Made by a program: the position numbers and the translations under genes | In this document: positions 27,201 to 38,785 of the stretch, piece after piece | How positions within the stretch are numbered: the first letter of the stretch is position 1 | How the letters are laid out: every line of letters starts with the position of its first letter | Notes under the pieces: generated by a model | The model's input: the letters and a program-made list of their open reading frames with translations, nothing else | Database searches by the model: none | What the model was told of the DNA's origin: nothing | NCBI RefSeq assembly: GCF_037975245.1 | Contig: NC_092579.1 | Location: 2,845,001-2,905,000, forward strand | From: Apostichopus japonicus | Lineage: Eukaryota; Echinodermata; Holothuroidea; Aspidochirotida; Stichopodidae | Reading direction: 5' to 3' | Length of the DNA: 60,000 nucleotides

Positions 27201-30200
27201 TCTTATGGCGCGAAGGTGCCACTATATTGCTGATATATCACATAACTGTGATGGGGATACCACCACGGAACTATCAAGGCACGCCGATTCTGTAAAAAGT
27301 AACCCTTTCAACTCTCACTTATATTTCACAGAGTCTGGAAACATTAGACAACGGAAAACCATACGACGTCGCTTACGATGTTGATTTGCCTTTTGTTTCA
27401 AACGTGCTCAGGTAAGATCGTTCTTCCAAACATTTCGTTTTCTTGGTGTTTAGTCTTAAACTATCTGGTTCTGTTTCTTAACGATATGCATTAGTCCCAT
27501 TCGATTCAGTCAATTTTCCAATATTACATAAAAGTTATTTATCAAAATTTCATAAATACTATTTTCTCATCATGAAACGGTGTATAGAGGTGTTAATTTC
27601 CTTGGACACTAATGACATTAATACTTTTAGCCTCCATTCTTATATGCTTACCTACGCTCTATTAAATCCACACGAAAGTGTAGTCATTTACAGCTGTTTG
27701 TGTTTTGTTTGTAAAGGTTCCTGACTATTGGGCAAGATGATATACTATTGTAATTTATGATACATATCGAAATGAAACAAAGAGGTAGTACTGATCTGAC
27801 TGGTCTGCTATAACCTTTCATTTCTTCCAAAATCAATTTCGCCGCGCTTGTGTCTTATTATGTCATCGCTCCCATATTGGGAGGATGATATATTGTAGTT
27901 CCTTTGCCAGTTGAGCCATGTACAGCTATGTCAGTTATCATAGCAATAGTTGCCATGGTAATGGGCAGTTTTCCTGAGTAGCTACTCTCGGGGATCACCC
28001 ATGTTGGGATACCTGAGGGTGACCGGATTGAGGGATTGATTGAGGGAGGGTCAAATCATGTTCGTGTGAACGCGTGCATGTGTGGGTGGGTGTGTCATTG
28101 TGTGTCAAAAACTCATCCTCATAATGACTCATAAAGAAAATGTGAAGTACTATAAAAAAAATACGTGGTTGCCATGGGAACCGAGGTCAAAGGTCACGTG
28201 ATTATTGGTCAAATGTGTATTTTTAGGCGAATTTTGTGTCACGAACTCCTCCTAACGGCTGGGTCGATTTAAATCAAACTTAGTGTGAAGGTACCACAGG
28301 GTGAACTATTGTGTCTCACAGACCCCTGGAACCAAAGGTAAAAAATAAATTTCACAATAATTTTATCACTGTTAAAAGTATGACACTGGAGTCAGGACTC
28401 CAAGCCTAGTTTCGTTCAAAGTAGGGTTCACAAAAAGATGTAGTCATGTTAACTTCACAAACGGTATTGCCAGATAGTGTAGCTAGTAATAAATTTGTTC
28501 CTTTGAAATCAGTGTTTGCTGGCGATGAGATATGCAACTCCGTGGATTGCCCTCGTGTTGTATCTGTTAAAAGCAAGATCATGATTCCGAGTCCCCGTAA
28601 TGCTACTACTAACCGAGACTATAGTCGCACACTGTGTGGGTGCATTCGGCGTCCCCGTAATGCTACCACTAATCGTCACTCATTATTACCAAGTTAAAAC
28701 GTCTTAAGAATGTTTGTGCCCGCTCAGAAAAAAAGACGTCACTAACTGAGACTGATTCCTTTTAGTGGGTGCATTCCGCGACCCCGTAATGACGTCACTA
28801 ACTGAGACTGATTCCTTTTATTGGGTGCATTCCGCGTCCCCGTAATGAAGTTACTAACTGAGACTGATTCCTTTTATTGGGTGCATTCCGCCACCCCGTA
28901 ATGACGTCACTAACTGAGACTGATTCCTTTTAGTGGGTGCATTCCGCGTCCCCGTAATGAAGTTACTAACTGATACTGATTCCTTTTAGTGGGTGCATTC
29001 CGCCACCCCGTAATGACGTCACTAACTGAGACTGATTCCTTTTAGTGGGTGCATTCCGCGTCCCCGTAATGAAGTTACTAACTGAGACTGATTCCTTTTA
29101 GTGGGTGCATTCCGCCACCCCGTAATAACGTTACTAACTGAGACTGATTCCTTTTAGTGGGTGCATTCCGCGCCCCATAATGCTGCCCGAGACTGGTCGC
29201 ACAGTGTGCATTCCGCGTCCTCGATTCTGATGTCGGACGATTATAACTTTCTTCGATTGACATCGTGCTGAAATGTCGATAAGTAACATTTGCTAAGAAA
29301 TTGTGGAGGAGTTTAGATACAACTTGCAGGCTATATAGTAAAATCAACAAAAACCAACACACGTGTAGCCAATTATAATGGCAAACTGCAAACCTCCACT
29401 AAGCAGTCGCTTTCAAATGCATGATTGCATAGCAAGATTATACACTTAACAATTTACAAAAAAAGAAAGAAAACAAGACACTGGTTAGATTAAAGTTGCT
29501 GTTTTGTTCAATTATTTACCGAATCTACCGAATGATTCATCAGTATTTGTAGATACGGTTTTTCCATTTTGGTTCTCCTCTACAGGTACTATGCGGGTTG
29601 GGCGGATAAAATTCACGGTCAGACCATACCAGTAGGTAAAAACCTTGAAGTTCTACTCCCAAGCTAGTATGTGTGGGATGGACACCCTCCCCCCTACCCC
29701 CTTCGCCCCTATGCGACCTTACGGGAAAAAAGCATTCCCCAAGACTCCTATAAGGGGAGTCGCTAAAACAACCCACGGACTCCACTTTCAGAAACCCGCC
29801 GCTGCATTTGATTTCAATAAGCCTCAACAACGGCAACATGCGGGCTTTCCGTCTGCTTCAAAAATCTCACATCAATATGACAAGAAAATGTTCTATATAT
29901 TTTGAAAAGATAACAGTTATCAGTATTCATGAAAAATCAAAGTACCTTCAAGTGAAATGGGTCATTGTTTAAAGCAGAATAAACCATGTGTGTCTGTGGG
30001 ACGCTAGGGGTTGGGGGGAGGGGGAGACGGATAAGGACAGAGGTCAACTTTTAAGGAATGTGCTCTACTCCCTCTCCTCCCTGCTCCTTTTCCTACCTAA
30101 TGAGGATGTAATACTTTCATGGCTTTCTTTTCCAGATGGAAGTTTCTTCGCTTACACTCGGAGAGAAGCTGTCGGTGTCTGTGGACAGATAATTCCGGTA

Positions 30201-33200
30201 TTTGAAACAATTTTTATATGAATACTGATTAGACCGAAGAGTGGGGTTTGTTTCCTCGGTGACGTCATGTTTTTGGGGCTGAGAATTGAGTTGGCATGAC
30301 AACCCTTACATGCATGAGGAGCTTAGAAAACATACAAGCTACAATAAGTAAACAAAGAATGCGTTGGTCGGTTGGTTCATACATAAATCTCGGTATAGCT
30401 TATTCTGTTGCTGAAATATAAACTTTTAAATTTATTCATTTTATTAACATATTAAGTACATTAAGCAATAGTTTGTAATTTCACAGATGTACGAAACGTC
30501 TTTCTCACTGATACAACTAGGGCCCCTAAACAAACTATTTCATTTCGATTCCTTGAATAAAAATTCAGATTCCCGCTTACAGTTTGAATTATTTACCATA
30601 TTTATATCATTATGTCGGTTGTTGGTGCAGTGCATCTACGTTTTATCGCTTTTTGTTTATAGTGGAATTTCCCGCTCTTGATGCAAGCGTGGAAACTGGG
30701 TCCTGCCTTAGCTACGGGATGTACCATTGTAATGAAGCCTGCGGAACAAACTCCTCTTTCCGCCCTCTACATTGGAGAACTCATCAAGGAGGTAGGGTCC
30801 AACATGTTAAGGGAACAGTAGAGGGGGTGTCGAGTCAGGGGGGGGGGGGGTGGTTGAGGGTACGATAGGATAGGGAAACCGTGGCCACATGTTTCCATGT
30901 ACCCTGGCTTGGCGAGAAGGGGTCAGGGGATGCAAACCATGTGCCCTGGGTCTGTTAGGGTCATCTGGGAAATGTGGGATAGAAGAATAATATATTCTTC
31001 TTTATCATAGCATATCATGCCATAAATATGAAGACTTGAAAAGAGAGATTCGGTGACTAAATTTTGCGACCTGGCTATCGACGAAGCTGCATGAAATCCC
31101 TGAAATTGTTCTGACTGGACTGGGAAAGGGGGATGGGGAGTAAAAGGAAAAACTTGTTCAGGAAATGCTGCAAGTGTCTCTCTCAACCGAAAGAATTTCG
31201 GATCGTGCCTCTGCACACGATTCACATCTGAATGCCTATATAATATACACTTCCGTTGACGAGCACGTAGGATGTAGATAGAACATTACTGTAAGTATAA
31301 GCGAAGAAATACGAGCCGGTTTTCAAATTTGTGAATTTATCTGATATCCTCAGGCTGGCTTTCCTCCAGGAGTTGTCAACCTGTTACCAGGTTACGGACC
31401 AACGGCTGGCAAAGCCATCTGCACTCACCCTGATGTAGAAAAAATTGCGTTCACAGGTTCGACTGAGGTGAGATTCCGTTCGTGTGACAGTAGCCTGAAC
31501 TCGAGAGAGTTGATAGAAACCTGACAGTGTTATATTGCCAAAAATCAGTGCGTAAGATGTATTCATGATATACCCTTATTGTATGGATTGACAAGATCTA
31601 ACCAATTCACGATATAACCAATTCTATAACCAATAACTGTAGGAGTGTTAGCTCAGTGGTTAACACCGGTGCCTTTCAATCATAAGATCCCGAGTTCGAG
31701 TCACTCCAAAATTAATGTATGTCGTCCAGTTACAGAGTTGTTGACAATTGACAATTCATAATCATGGACGTTAAATATGAATCTAAGAGACTGACTTCGG
31801 TCAGCTTGCGGCTTTGATAAGCCAATGATGGCTTCTTCGCGAGTTCCTGCTTGCAGGAGGATCTAAAAATACATACATGCAATTCGCTACACTTGTCCAA
31901 ACTATTATTCTTTTCAATGCATCTCATATCTGGTAAGCGTCGTTTCTAATGATCACCATATTATCCAGAAACAATCCAGAAAAATAACAACATCTTTAAC
32001 CTTTGTCATGAGATAAACTGAGTCAAAGCAATGGTGACGTCATCGTGAGCTATTATATCGATACCTTCACTAAGTTGTGGAAGTAATATGCAGTACTTGT
32101 GAGCGAAATGTATTATTATACCAGTGCTCGAAGATGAGGATATATGCCATTTGATTTGACATTTATATGTGATAATCGGGTGATTTCTTTTGGCAATATT
32201 TGTTTACAAATACTGATAACTTACTTGTTTTCTCTGCAGGTCGGGCGAATTATTCAGGAATCCGCTGCGGGAAATTGTAAAAGAGTCACCTTAGAGCTTG
32301 GAGGGAAAAGCCCCAACATTATCTTTAAAGACGCTGACTGTATGTGTACTCATGTTTTAATATATAGCTACAAGTTTTCAATGAATTCAGTATATTCCCA
32401 CCATGTGAGGGCTGATAATTTGGGTTTATCATCGCATTGGCAGTTTTGCATACCATGACATAAATGACAAGAGAAACAGAATGAAATAAAAACTGCAGCT
32501 GTTATTCAGTCATTTCAAAATCAAACTGAACCACCCCCTCCTCTCCCCTGCTCTACCTCCACGAGCTCCATCTTCGTCAGTCCTCATATTCTCACCGACC
32601 ATAAATAACCTATCATCGTTAATTGAAATCCCTTTCACTATCTGTGATGTGAGCATAAAATCCGAGAATTATGACTGCCAAAACATTTAAGGGAATTTTC
32701 AAAGAGTGAACATACTTGTGATATTATATATATATTATTATATATTCTAGGCAATATATATTTTCAGGGATACTTTCGCGAAATGAATACCAACCTAAAT
32801 TGTGGATTGTTCGGCAATAATTATTAAATATTAAAAACTCTTTTGTTTTGTATAACATTACCCTTTCTCGAAGAAATGTTTACAATACAAAAACTCTGAA
32901 CAATGTTTCTGTTTCTTATGTTGTTAGTGGAAGACGCTGTGGAGAAGAGCCACTTTGCTCTTTTCTTCAATCAGGGACAATGTTGTACCGCCGGGTCTCG
33001 AAACTTTGTGGAAGACGCCATCTATGACGAATTTGTGGAACGGTCTGTGGAGCGAGCCAAGCAGAGGACAGTCGGAAATCCTTTTGACCCCTGCAATGAG
33101 CAAGGCCCCCAGGTAAATATCACCCAAGTGACTCACCCATATAATGAGCAAGGCCCCCAGATAAATTGTTACCTCATACTAAGAAGAAAAATCGTCTGCA

Positions 33201-36200
33201 GAAGACTGAGAAATAATATTCTTTAATTTTCAGATTGATGCCGAACAATTCAGCAAAATTTTAAGTCTGATCGAAGCTGGTAAAAGTGAGGGCGCTAAAC
33301 TCAAAACAGGAGGCGGTAGAGCTCATGACAAAGGATACTTTATTCAACCAACCGTCTTCACTGACGTCGAGGACAACATGAGGATTGCCAAGGAGGAAGT
33401 AAGTTGCTGTCAAAAATAGGAGTAGAATGATCGATGAATCAAATATTTCGATTAAATTTCTACATTTGCTCATTTAAAACCTTTTTTTCCAGAACTCAGT
33501 GACCTTCACGATGGCCTGGCTTAAACTTTCAACAAAATATGCTGGTGTGTATTCCATTCTTAGATGTATTTATCTCTGTATAAGGCACAGATACCTGATT
33601 TTTGTATTAAATGTCCCATCGTTCCTACGTAAGCGTATAGACTTGCTCACAAGTAGTATTTCCGTCCGTCTCATTTGACAGATTCTGTGACTACAAAATG
33701 GCGATATAAGGATAAGAAGTGTCATCATCGATGAATCAATCACATTATAATGAAAACCGTTTGCAGCCCCAGTGTTCGTTTTTCTGTTGTTAAACATATA
33801 CGCAGTTAGCTCAATAAAATGGTTACTTTAAATTGAACAATGAGACAAAAACTGTTTATTTGTTAGTGAAAATGGTCACAGTCTCAAACTTTCAACTATA
33901 GGTCAAACTAAACATAAACTAAACAGTATACATGTAAAAACGTGCTATTTATTTCTTGATAAATGAATCACGACATTTGCGCTACTAGTAGTAGTAGTAG
34001 TGTAGCGGTAGCAGATGTAGTGGTAGCTGCTGTAGTAGTAGTAGTACTTTCATTTCATTTTTCATTTATTTATTTCCAGTATAAATATAAATATTTGTAA
34101 ATAGGACATCAAAAGGGAGTATGTAACAAGCAGTAGCAGTGTAGTAGTACTACTGGAAGTAGTATTAGCAGTGCAGTATTAGTAGTAGTAGCAGCAGTGT
34201 AGTAGTTGCATTATTATTATTATTATTATTATTATTAGTAGTAGTAGTAGCAGTGTAGTAGTAGTAGAAGTAGTAGTAGTATCAGTAGTAGCAGCGAAGT
34301 GGTATTGCTAGTAGTAGTAACAGGGTAGTAGAAGTAGTAGTAGTGGTAGGAGTGTAGTAGTAGTAGTTGTTATAGTAGTTGTATTAGTAGTAGTAGCAGT
34401 GTAGTAGTAGTGTAGTAGTAGTAGTTGTTGTAATATGAGTAGTAGTAGAAGAAGTAGTAGTAGTAGTATCAGTAGTAGCAGCGAAGTGGTATTGCTAGTA
34501 GTCGTAACAGGGTAGTAGTAGTAGTAGTACTGGTAGGAGTGTAGTAGTAGTAGTTGTTATAGTAGTTGTATTAGTAGTAGTAGTAGTAGTAGTAGCAGTG
34601 TAGTAGTAGTAGTGTAGTAGTAGTGTAGTAGTAGTGTAGTAGTAGTTGTTGTAATATGAGTAGCAGTAGCAGTGTAGTAGTAGTTGTTGTAATAGTAGAA
34701 GTAGTAGCAGTGTAGTAGCAGTAGTGTAGAAGTAGTAGTACTAGTAGTAGTATTACATTAGCAGTAGCCAGTGGCGTAGGAAGGTACTTTTGAGTGGGGG
34801 GGGGGGCTGAAGATCGATGGCCGGCCTGGGGGAGGGGTCTAAGGGGAGGGGGACACCCCCTCCCCTTTGGAATTTTTTGCATTTCCAGGTGGCCTCAGAT
34901 GTAATTTGGTGCAATATAGCACACTTCAACACCCACTCCGTTTTGTAAACTTAATTTTGTATTTTCACCTGGCCTTAGATGCAATTTGGTGCTCCAGATG
35001 AGATTTTTTTCTCATTTGGAAGCGCCCCCTCCACATTTTTCACTGGGGGGGGGGGCTGGCGCCTCCCAGCCCCCCGGTTCCTACGCCCTTGGCAGTAGCT
35101 CTAGTAGTAGTCACAGCAGGCAACCGAGCACCACGCGTCTTGATTCTATTTCTGATAGCGCTGATCGTGAAAGGAAGTCAGAGACAACAACCTCGGGTAG
35201 AAATCATACAATTTCTTGTCATGTGTGAGCCCTTATGAAATTCTTGTTAATTTTACATGCAGATCTTTGGTCCTGTTCAACAAATCATTAAATTCAGCCA
35301 ATTGGATGAGATCATTGAAAGAGCCAACAATACCGAATACGGGCTTGCAGCAGGAGTCTTTACCAAAGACTTAGAAAAAGCACTGTATGTAGCACATGGA
35401 ATAAGGGCTGGAACTGTTTGGTAAATATAATAGCTTGAACACTTAGCATATCATTAGTACCTTATAATAACTCACATATTATTTAACGTATCATTTTAAT
35501 TGAGCCACCTTGCGAGAGACCATCCACGGAACTATTAAGAGCTATAGGTTAATATTGACATTTGGTAAGCATATCGTTGGTTATTTCATTAACAATATAA
35601 CATAGTTTTAACATAATATTAAGTACAGTTACATTAAAAGAGATCATTTGCAAAGCTACAGTTACAATGATATGGATTTTAACATATAGTTAGCATATCA
35701 TTACAATATCTATGCATATAAGTAACATATCATTAAAATATGAATGTCACTTTTTTTTACCAGTCAAATAGGCCTATTAGGAACTGTTTCTACTGTTAGC
35801 ACGAGTGCTCTGCCATATATAATGTGGAAGGAAATTATAGCGTGGTATTATCATTATCGTTATTGACGAGAGATCTAAAGAAATGCCCCTTAACGCCCCT
35901 CCCTTCTCTCTCCTCCACTTACCTTGATCCTTCAGGGTGAACACTTACGACGAATTCCCACCACAGACTCCATTCGGTGGCTACAAGGAATCTGGTTCTG
36001 GAAGAGAGAAAGGGGAACAGGCTCTTGACAACTACTTGGAAACGAAATCGGTAAGTCGTAATTGTACACTCGGTCAAATGTGCCACCCTGACGTCATCAA
36101 TATGGAATTTCAGACGTGTTACGTAATCAATGGCGGCTTACTGTGCATAGTGGTGAGGCCCTTACGAGCCAGTTTTCAAAGCGAGTGCATTCAGTCAAAA

Positions 36201-38558
36201 AGGAAGCGGTTAACTTAAAAAATCGAATATTACAGAGCTTTTACGTAACTGAAAATGATATCTGCCTTCGTTATTCCTTTACTGATGACATGGAAAGTGT
36301 TGAGCGACATATATACCATGCTATTTATTCCAACAAGTCCGTCGCAAGTTATAAATGTGAACAAGTAATAATTCACTGACTTACCATTTTCGTGACAGGC
36401 CTCCTTTATTACTATTTATCATATAAGAAAGTCAGGCGCGGCGGAACGGGAAAATTATTGGGGGGGGGGGGGGCTAATGTGTGGAGACTATCTAAGCGGA
36501 GCGCCACCATCGGTTGGCGCGGAGCGTACAAGAAAATTTTGGGTTTTTCAAACCCCCAGATGGCCGGAAACGGCACTTCCCGAGTGTTTTATGCTGCGAA
36601 TACCTAGCCCTAAAATATGGGTCTCAAGTCTGCAATTTCTCAGTTTGCACGTAAAAATCTGTAAAAACATTGTAATTTGTGTATTCGATGGTGTTTTAAG
36701 AGAGTAGCTATTACTCGTAGTGTACTCGCAAAGACGTTTTTGAGTGTAGTAAATTACTACTTGCAATTAAATGCAATAAATGTCATTAGAAAAAACAGAA
36801 AGCATTTCTTAATGTCAACAAATGGGTAATTCCAAAACCATGTGCAGTTGCCAACAAATTTCTATGAACCAAGCACTGTCACGAATGCATGTACCCTATA
36901 CAGTACAGGTGAAATGCTAATATTGTGTTTTTGTTCGTTTAATAATTGATTGCGTTTAAACATATATAGAGCCATATTCCACGCCTTGCGTGTACTCGTA
37001 GTGTAAACGCAAATTTTGATGAGTGTAGCGTTTAGCTTATTACACTCTTATTTAAAACACTAATATTCGATGAGGCATGATACAGACAATCAATTATCAT
37101 ATCGTTTGAATGCTCTGGCTGCAATGCATTTACTAAAATTATTACACCTATATAGTATACGTGTGCATCGGATTGAAAAATGGGCAGATGCACGTTTCGG
37201 AGCCTTGGTAAATATTGGGGGGGCTTATCATGCATTTGCCCCCTCAAATTTTTCATTGGGGGGGCTGAGCCCCCAAGCCCCCCCTGGTTCCGCCGCCACT
37301 GAAGAAAGGGCGTCGTCAAGGGCGGCGGAACCGGGGGGGCACAGGGGGCACGTGCCCCCCCACTTTTCCTCAGATTAAAAATGTGCCCTTTTTCTACATA
37401 AAAATTTCTAAATAAAAAAAGAGTTTACAAAGAGAAACCCACGTCGAATGAAATATTTCGGGAAGTTTTAATTGTTTACTACCACAGGCGTAGGAGCCCA
37501 ATTTGATTTGGGGGGGGGGGCTGTAACGACTTGCCCGAAAAATATTACCAAAATTTTTCGCGCGCTACGCGCGCGTTCACCATGTTAATGTGCATATCAT
37601 ATAGGCATGCGTTGGTTATTACATCGCATGCCAATAACATACAATCATTTGCCGTGTTATAACCCTTCCAAATTGGTTAGAATTATTGGCAAAGTCGTTA
37701 CAATAATAATCATCATAATAATATCAGTTTAACCATTGAAAAACACACAGAAAATTACTTTTCTTTCAGTATTTTGACATATTTCATTTGCTTTCATGCA
37801 TGTATCGATCGCGTGTGCAGGGACTTGGACTTTATAATGATTTCACCTCATATTGTCTTTTTCCTTGTTTCCCAATTTGCACACTAGATACTGCAGTGCT
37901 AGTATGCATTGTTTCCTTGAGGGGGGGGGGGTGGCGTTGATGGAGTGATGTGTATACGCAAATAAGATAATACAATAAGAGTTATGAAGGGTACTAAATA
38001 TCAGGCTGCATCAGTCCAATCGAATTTCTGCAAAGTGCCCTTCGACGTTGGTGCCCCCCCCCAGATTAAAAGTGCTTCCGCCGCCCTTGGGCGTCGTGTG
38101 TGACCCGCAAGTTATGTAAACAAGCAACACAATGGATATATATCCTACATAAATTATATCAAATTCTGTCATTACTGAGGGTCTGGATGTGGTTTTTGAT
38201 TATGACCTGGGGTCACATCAAGAGTATTGCTTACAGAATCATAACTGGCACTGACTGTGTAAGGCATCTTTACAAAGTTCCCTTTTGATACTCATACAAT
38301 ATGCAACTTTGAATTTTCCTATTTATACAGAAACGTTTGTTAATTATTTTATATATGATACCAATTCAATATGCCAATATTGTACGTGTATAATTTGCGT
38401 ATTTCAGCTACTTAAGTTTTAGAGAATGACACATCTAGGCATGTTCTCATGCTGCATAAATGCAGTTTTGTTTAATACATTTTGCCCCGTTCCTTCATTG
38501 GACAATGTAATTTTCTTTTAAACAGGTCGTCATCAAAATGCCCCAGAAGAACTCTTAG
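18141..38558 (+). CDS. ALDH2: Mitochondrial aldehyde dehydrogenase ALDH2-like, paralog B (complete, 14 exons)
   Basis: Complete NAD-dependent aldehyde dehydrogenase of 519 residues (human ALDH2 precursor is 517). Exons: 18141-18263, 25632-25736, 26090-26230, 27332-27411, 29586-29635, 30136-30197, 30663-30791, 31354-31467, 32240-32339, 32928-33112, 33234-33398, 35263-35420, 35936-36050, 38526-38558. Phases close exactly. Active-site residues by my count: Asn189 (WNFPLL), Glu287 (LELGGKSPN), Cys321 ([13 protein letters not shown]), Glu418 (KEEIFGPV); Glu506 matches the human Glu487 position. The protein ends KMPQKNS. Residues 1-41 form an Arg/Ser-rich, acid-poor presequence, so a mitochondrial matrix location is inferred. 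An in-frame TAA at 18135-18137 shows the chosen ATG is the first possible start in this frame. Intron 1 is 7.4 kb and carries several transposons. The 80+50-bp exon pair appears to be one vertebrate-type exon split by an extra intron. Confidence 0.95.
20571..20793 (+). repeat. 18-bp tandem array, left arm of fold-back element
   Basis: About 12 imperfect copies of TATTTCGTTGCCTCCTTC. Variants swap TCC for TCG and CTA for GAT. The period is a multiple of three, so several frames stay open on both strands without implying a gene. Confidence 0.9.
20794..21510. repeat. Internal palindrome of the fold-back element
   Basis: A module starting TCTACTATCGGTAAC occurs at 20794 and 21011 in plus orientation. 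It returns inverted at about 21180-21340 and, more diverged, at about 21420-21510 (TTACCGATAGTAGA and TTACCAATAGTAGG). The arms of about 300 bp can pair around a centre near 21150. Confidence 0.8.
22342..22690 (-). repeat. 18-bp tandem array, right arm of fold-back element
   Basis: About 19 units, reverse complement of the array at 20571-20793 (GAAGGAGGCAACGAAATA type). Length differs from the left arm, showing expansion or contraction after insertion. Confidence 0.9.
23640..24563. mobile_element. hAT-like MITE, TSD GCTGCGAG
   Basis: Ends CATAGACGTACGGGAC and GCCTCGTACGCCTATG are inverted repeats (13 of 16 match). An exact 8-bp direct repeat GCTGCGAG flanks it (23632-23639, 24564-24571). Carries the shared GC-rich core near 23714-23830 and poly-G tracts near both ends. 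Eight-base duplication points to the hAT superfamily. Confidence 0.85.
24968..25310. mobile_element. hAT-like MITE, TSD CACTTCGG
   Basis: Inverted ends CAGTGGCGGAGC and GCTCCGCCACTG with an exact 8-bp duplication CACTTCGG (24960-24967, 25311-25318). Same family as the element at 42360-42759 in opposite orientation. Lies 320 bp before ALDH2-like exon 2. Confidence 0.93.
26278..26340 (+). repeat. 19-bp tandem repeat
   Basis: Four copies of AAATTGAACCCACCGT in ALDH2-like intron 3. Confidence 0.8.
28184..28200 (+). promoter_or_regulatory. DR1-like nuclear receptor site overlapping an E-box
   Basis: AGGTCAAAGGTCA is a perfect direct repeat with one-base spacing, and CACGTG overlaps its end. It lies inside a repeat-like stretch of ALDH2-like intron 4, so it may be a chance or transposon-borne site. 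Confidence 0.35.
28590..29200 (+). repeat. 56-bp tandem array with CRE palindromes
   Basis: Eight regular copies from about 28732 (GGGTGCATTCCGC, CCCCGTAATGACGTCAC, TAACTGAGACTGATTCC), with two diverged copies before. Alternate units keep TGACGTCA (28790, 28902, 29014), so the array has a 112-bp higher-order period; other units read TGAAGTTA. In ALDH2-like intron 4. Confidence 0.9.
31641..31881 (+). mobile_element. tRNA-derived SINE, family 2
   Basis: Head with A box TAGCTCAGTGGTTAACACCGG (31649 on) and B box GAGTTCGAGTC (31692-31702). The body includes GACTTCGGTCAGCTTGCGG and the end GGAGGATCTAAAAATACATA. In ALDH2-like intron 8. Confidence 0.8.
32240..33112 (+). CDS. ALDH2: ALDH2-like exons 9-10, catalytic Glu and Cys
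   Basis: Exon 9 (32240-32339) carries [11 protein letters not shown] with the general-base Glu. Exon 10 (32928-33112) carries [13 protein letters not shown] with the nucleophilic Cys and ends NEQGPQ. A split codon (T|TG, Leu) joins them. Paralog A has the same exon lengths (100 and 185 bp) and the same split-codon position at 4091-4190 and 5575-5759. Confidence 0.95.
33128..33165 (+). repeat. Duplicated exon 10 donor region, ALDH2-like
   Basis: AATGAGCAAGGCCCCCAG, the end of exon 10, recurs 49 bases downstream at about 33143-33160. There the donor GT is replaced by AT (CAGATAAAT). Confidence 0.85.
33983..34760 (+). repeat. Imperfect AGT microsatellite
   Basis: About 780 bp of AGT/GTA triplets with internal larger duplications (for example GCGAAGTGGTATTGCTAG at two places, about 34293 and 34481). 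In ALDH2-like intron 11. Its 3' end was the target of the MITE at 34769. Confidence 0.9.
34769..35091. mobile_element. hAT-like MITE, TSD GCAGTAGC
   Basis: Ends CAGTGGCGTAGGAA and TTCCTACGCCCTTG; exact TSD GCAGTAGC at 34761-34768 and 35092-35099. Inserted in the AGT microsatellite of the ALDH2-like intron 11, 172 bp before exon 12. Closely related to 44807-45175. Confidence 0.92.
36433..37301. mobile_element. hAT-like element, TSD AAGAAAGT/G
   Basis: Ends CAGGCGCGGCGGAAC and GGTTCCGCCGCCACTG with a 7/8 duplication (36425-36432 AAGAAAGT, 37302-37309 AAGAAAGG). Carries the shared core at about 36488-36600. Same family as 42035-43123. In the last intron of the ALDH2-like gene. Confidence 0.85.
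37317..38089. mobile_element. hAT-like element, TSD GGCGTCGT
   Basis: Ends CAAGGGCGGCGGAACC and CTTCCGCCGCCCTTG with exact TSD GGCGTCGT (37309-37316, 38090-38097). Its left duplication abuts the right duplication of the preceding element. Internally, a segment starting CAGGCGTAGGAGCCC near 37488 resembles the element at 58414-58840. Same family as 45469-46110. Confidence 0.9.
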
Positions 38559-38785
38559 ATGGGTAAAATCATGACGTCATCACACAAAGATGGGCCCTCC
38601 AATCAGCTTATCGTATGATGTAGTAATCCTCTGTTTGATTTGATTTGATTTGATTCAGCAAATTATCATTCTTATCTACATACAAAAAATTGCACATATA
38701 GAGAAACATTTAAAATACAAGATGGAAATATACTTTAATGCATCCAAAAGAAAATAACATGCCAAGGATAACCCTTTAAGCTAAA

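Noticed and set aside
34571-34882. Tyr/Thr/Leu-rich minus-strand ORF
   Set aside because: Product of the AGT microsatellite running into a MITE.
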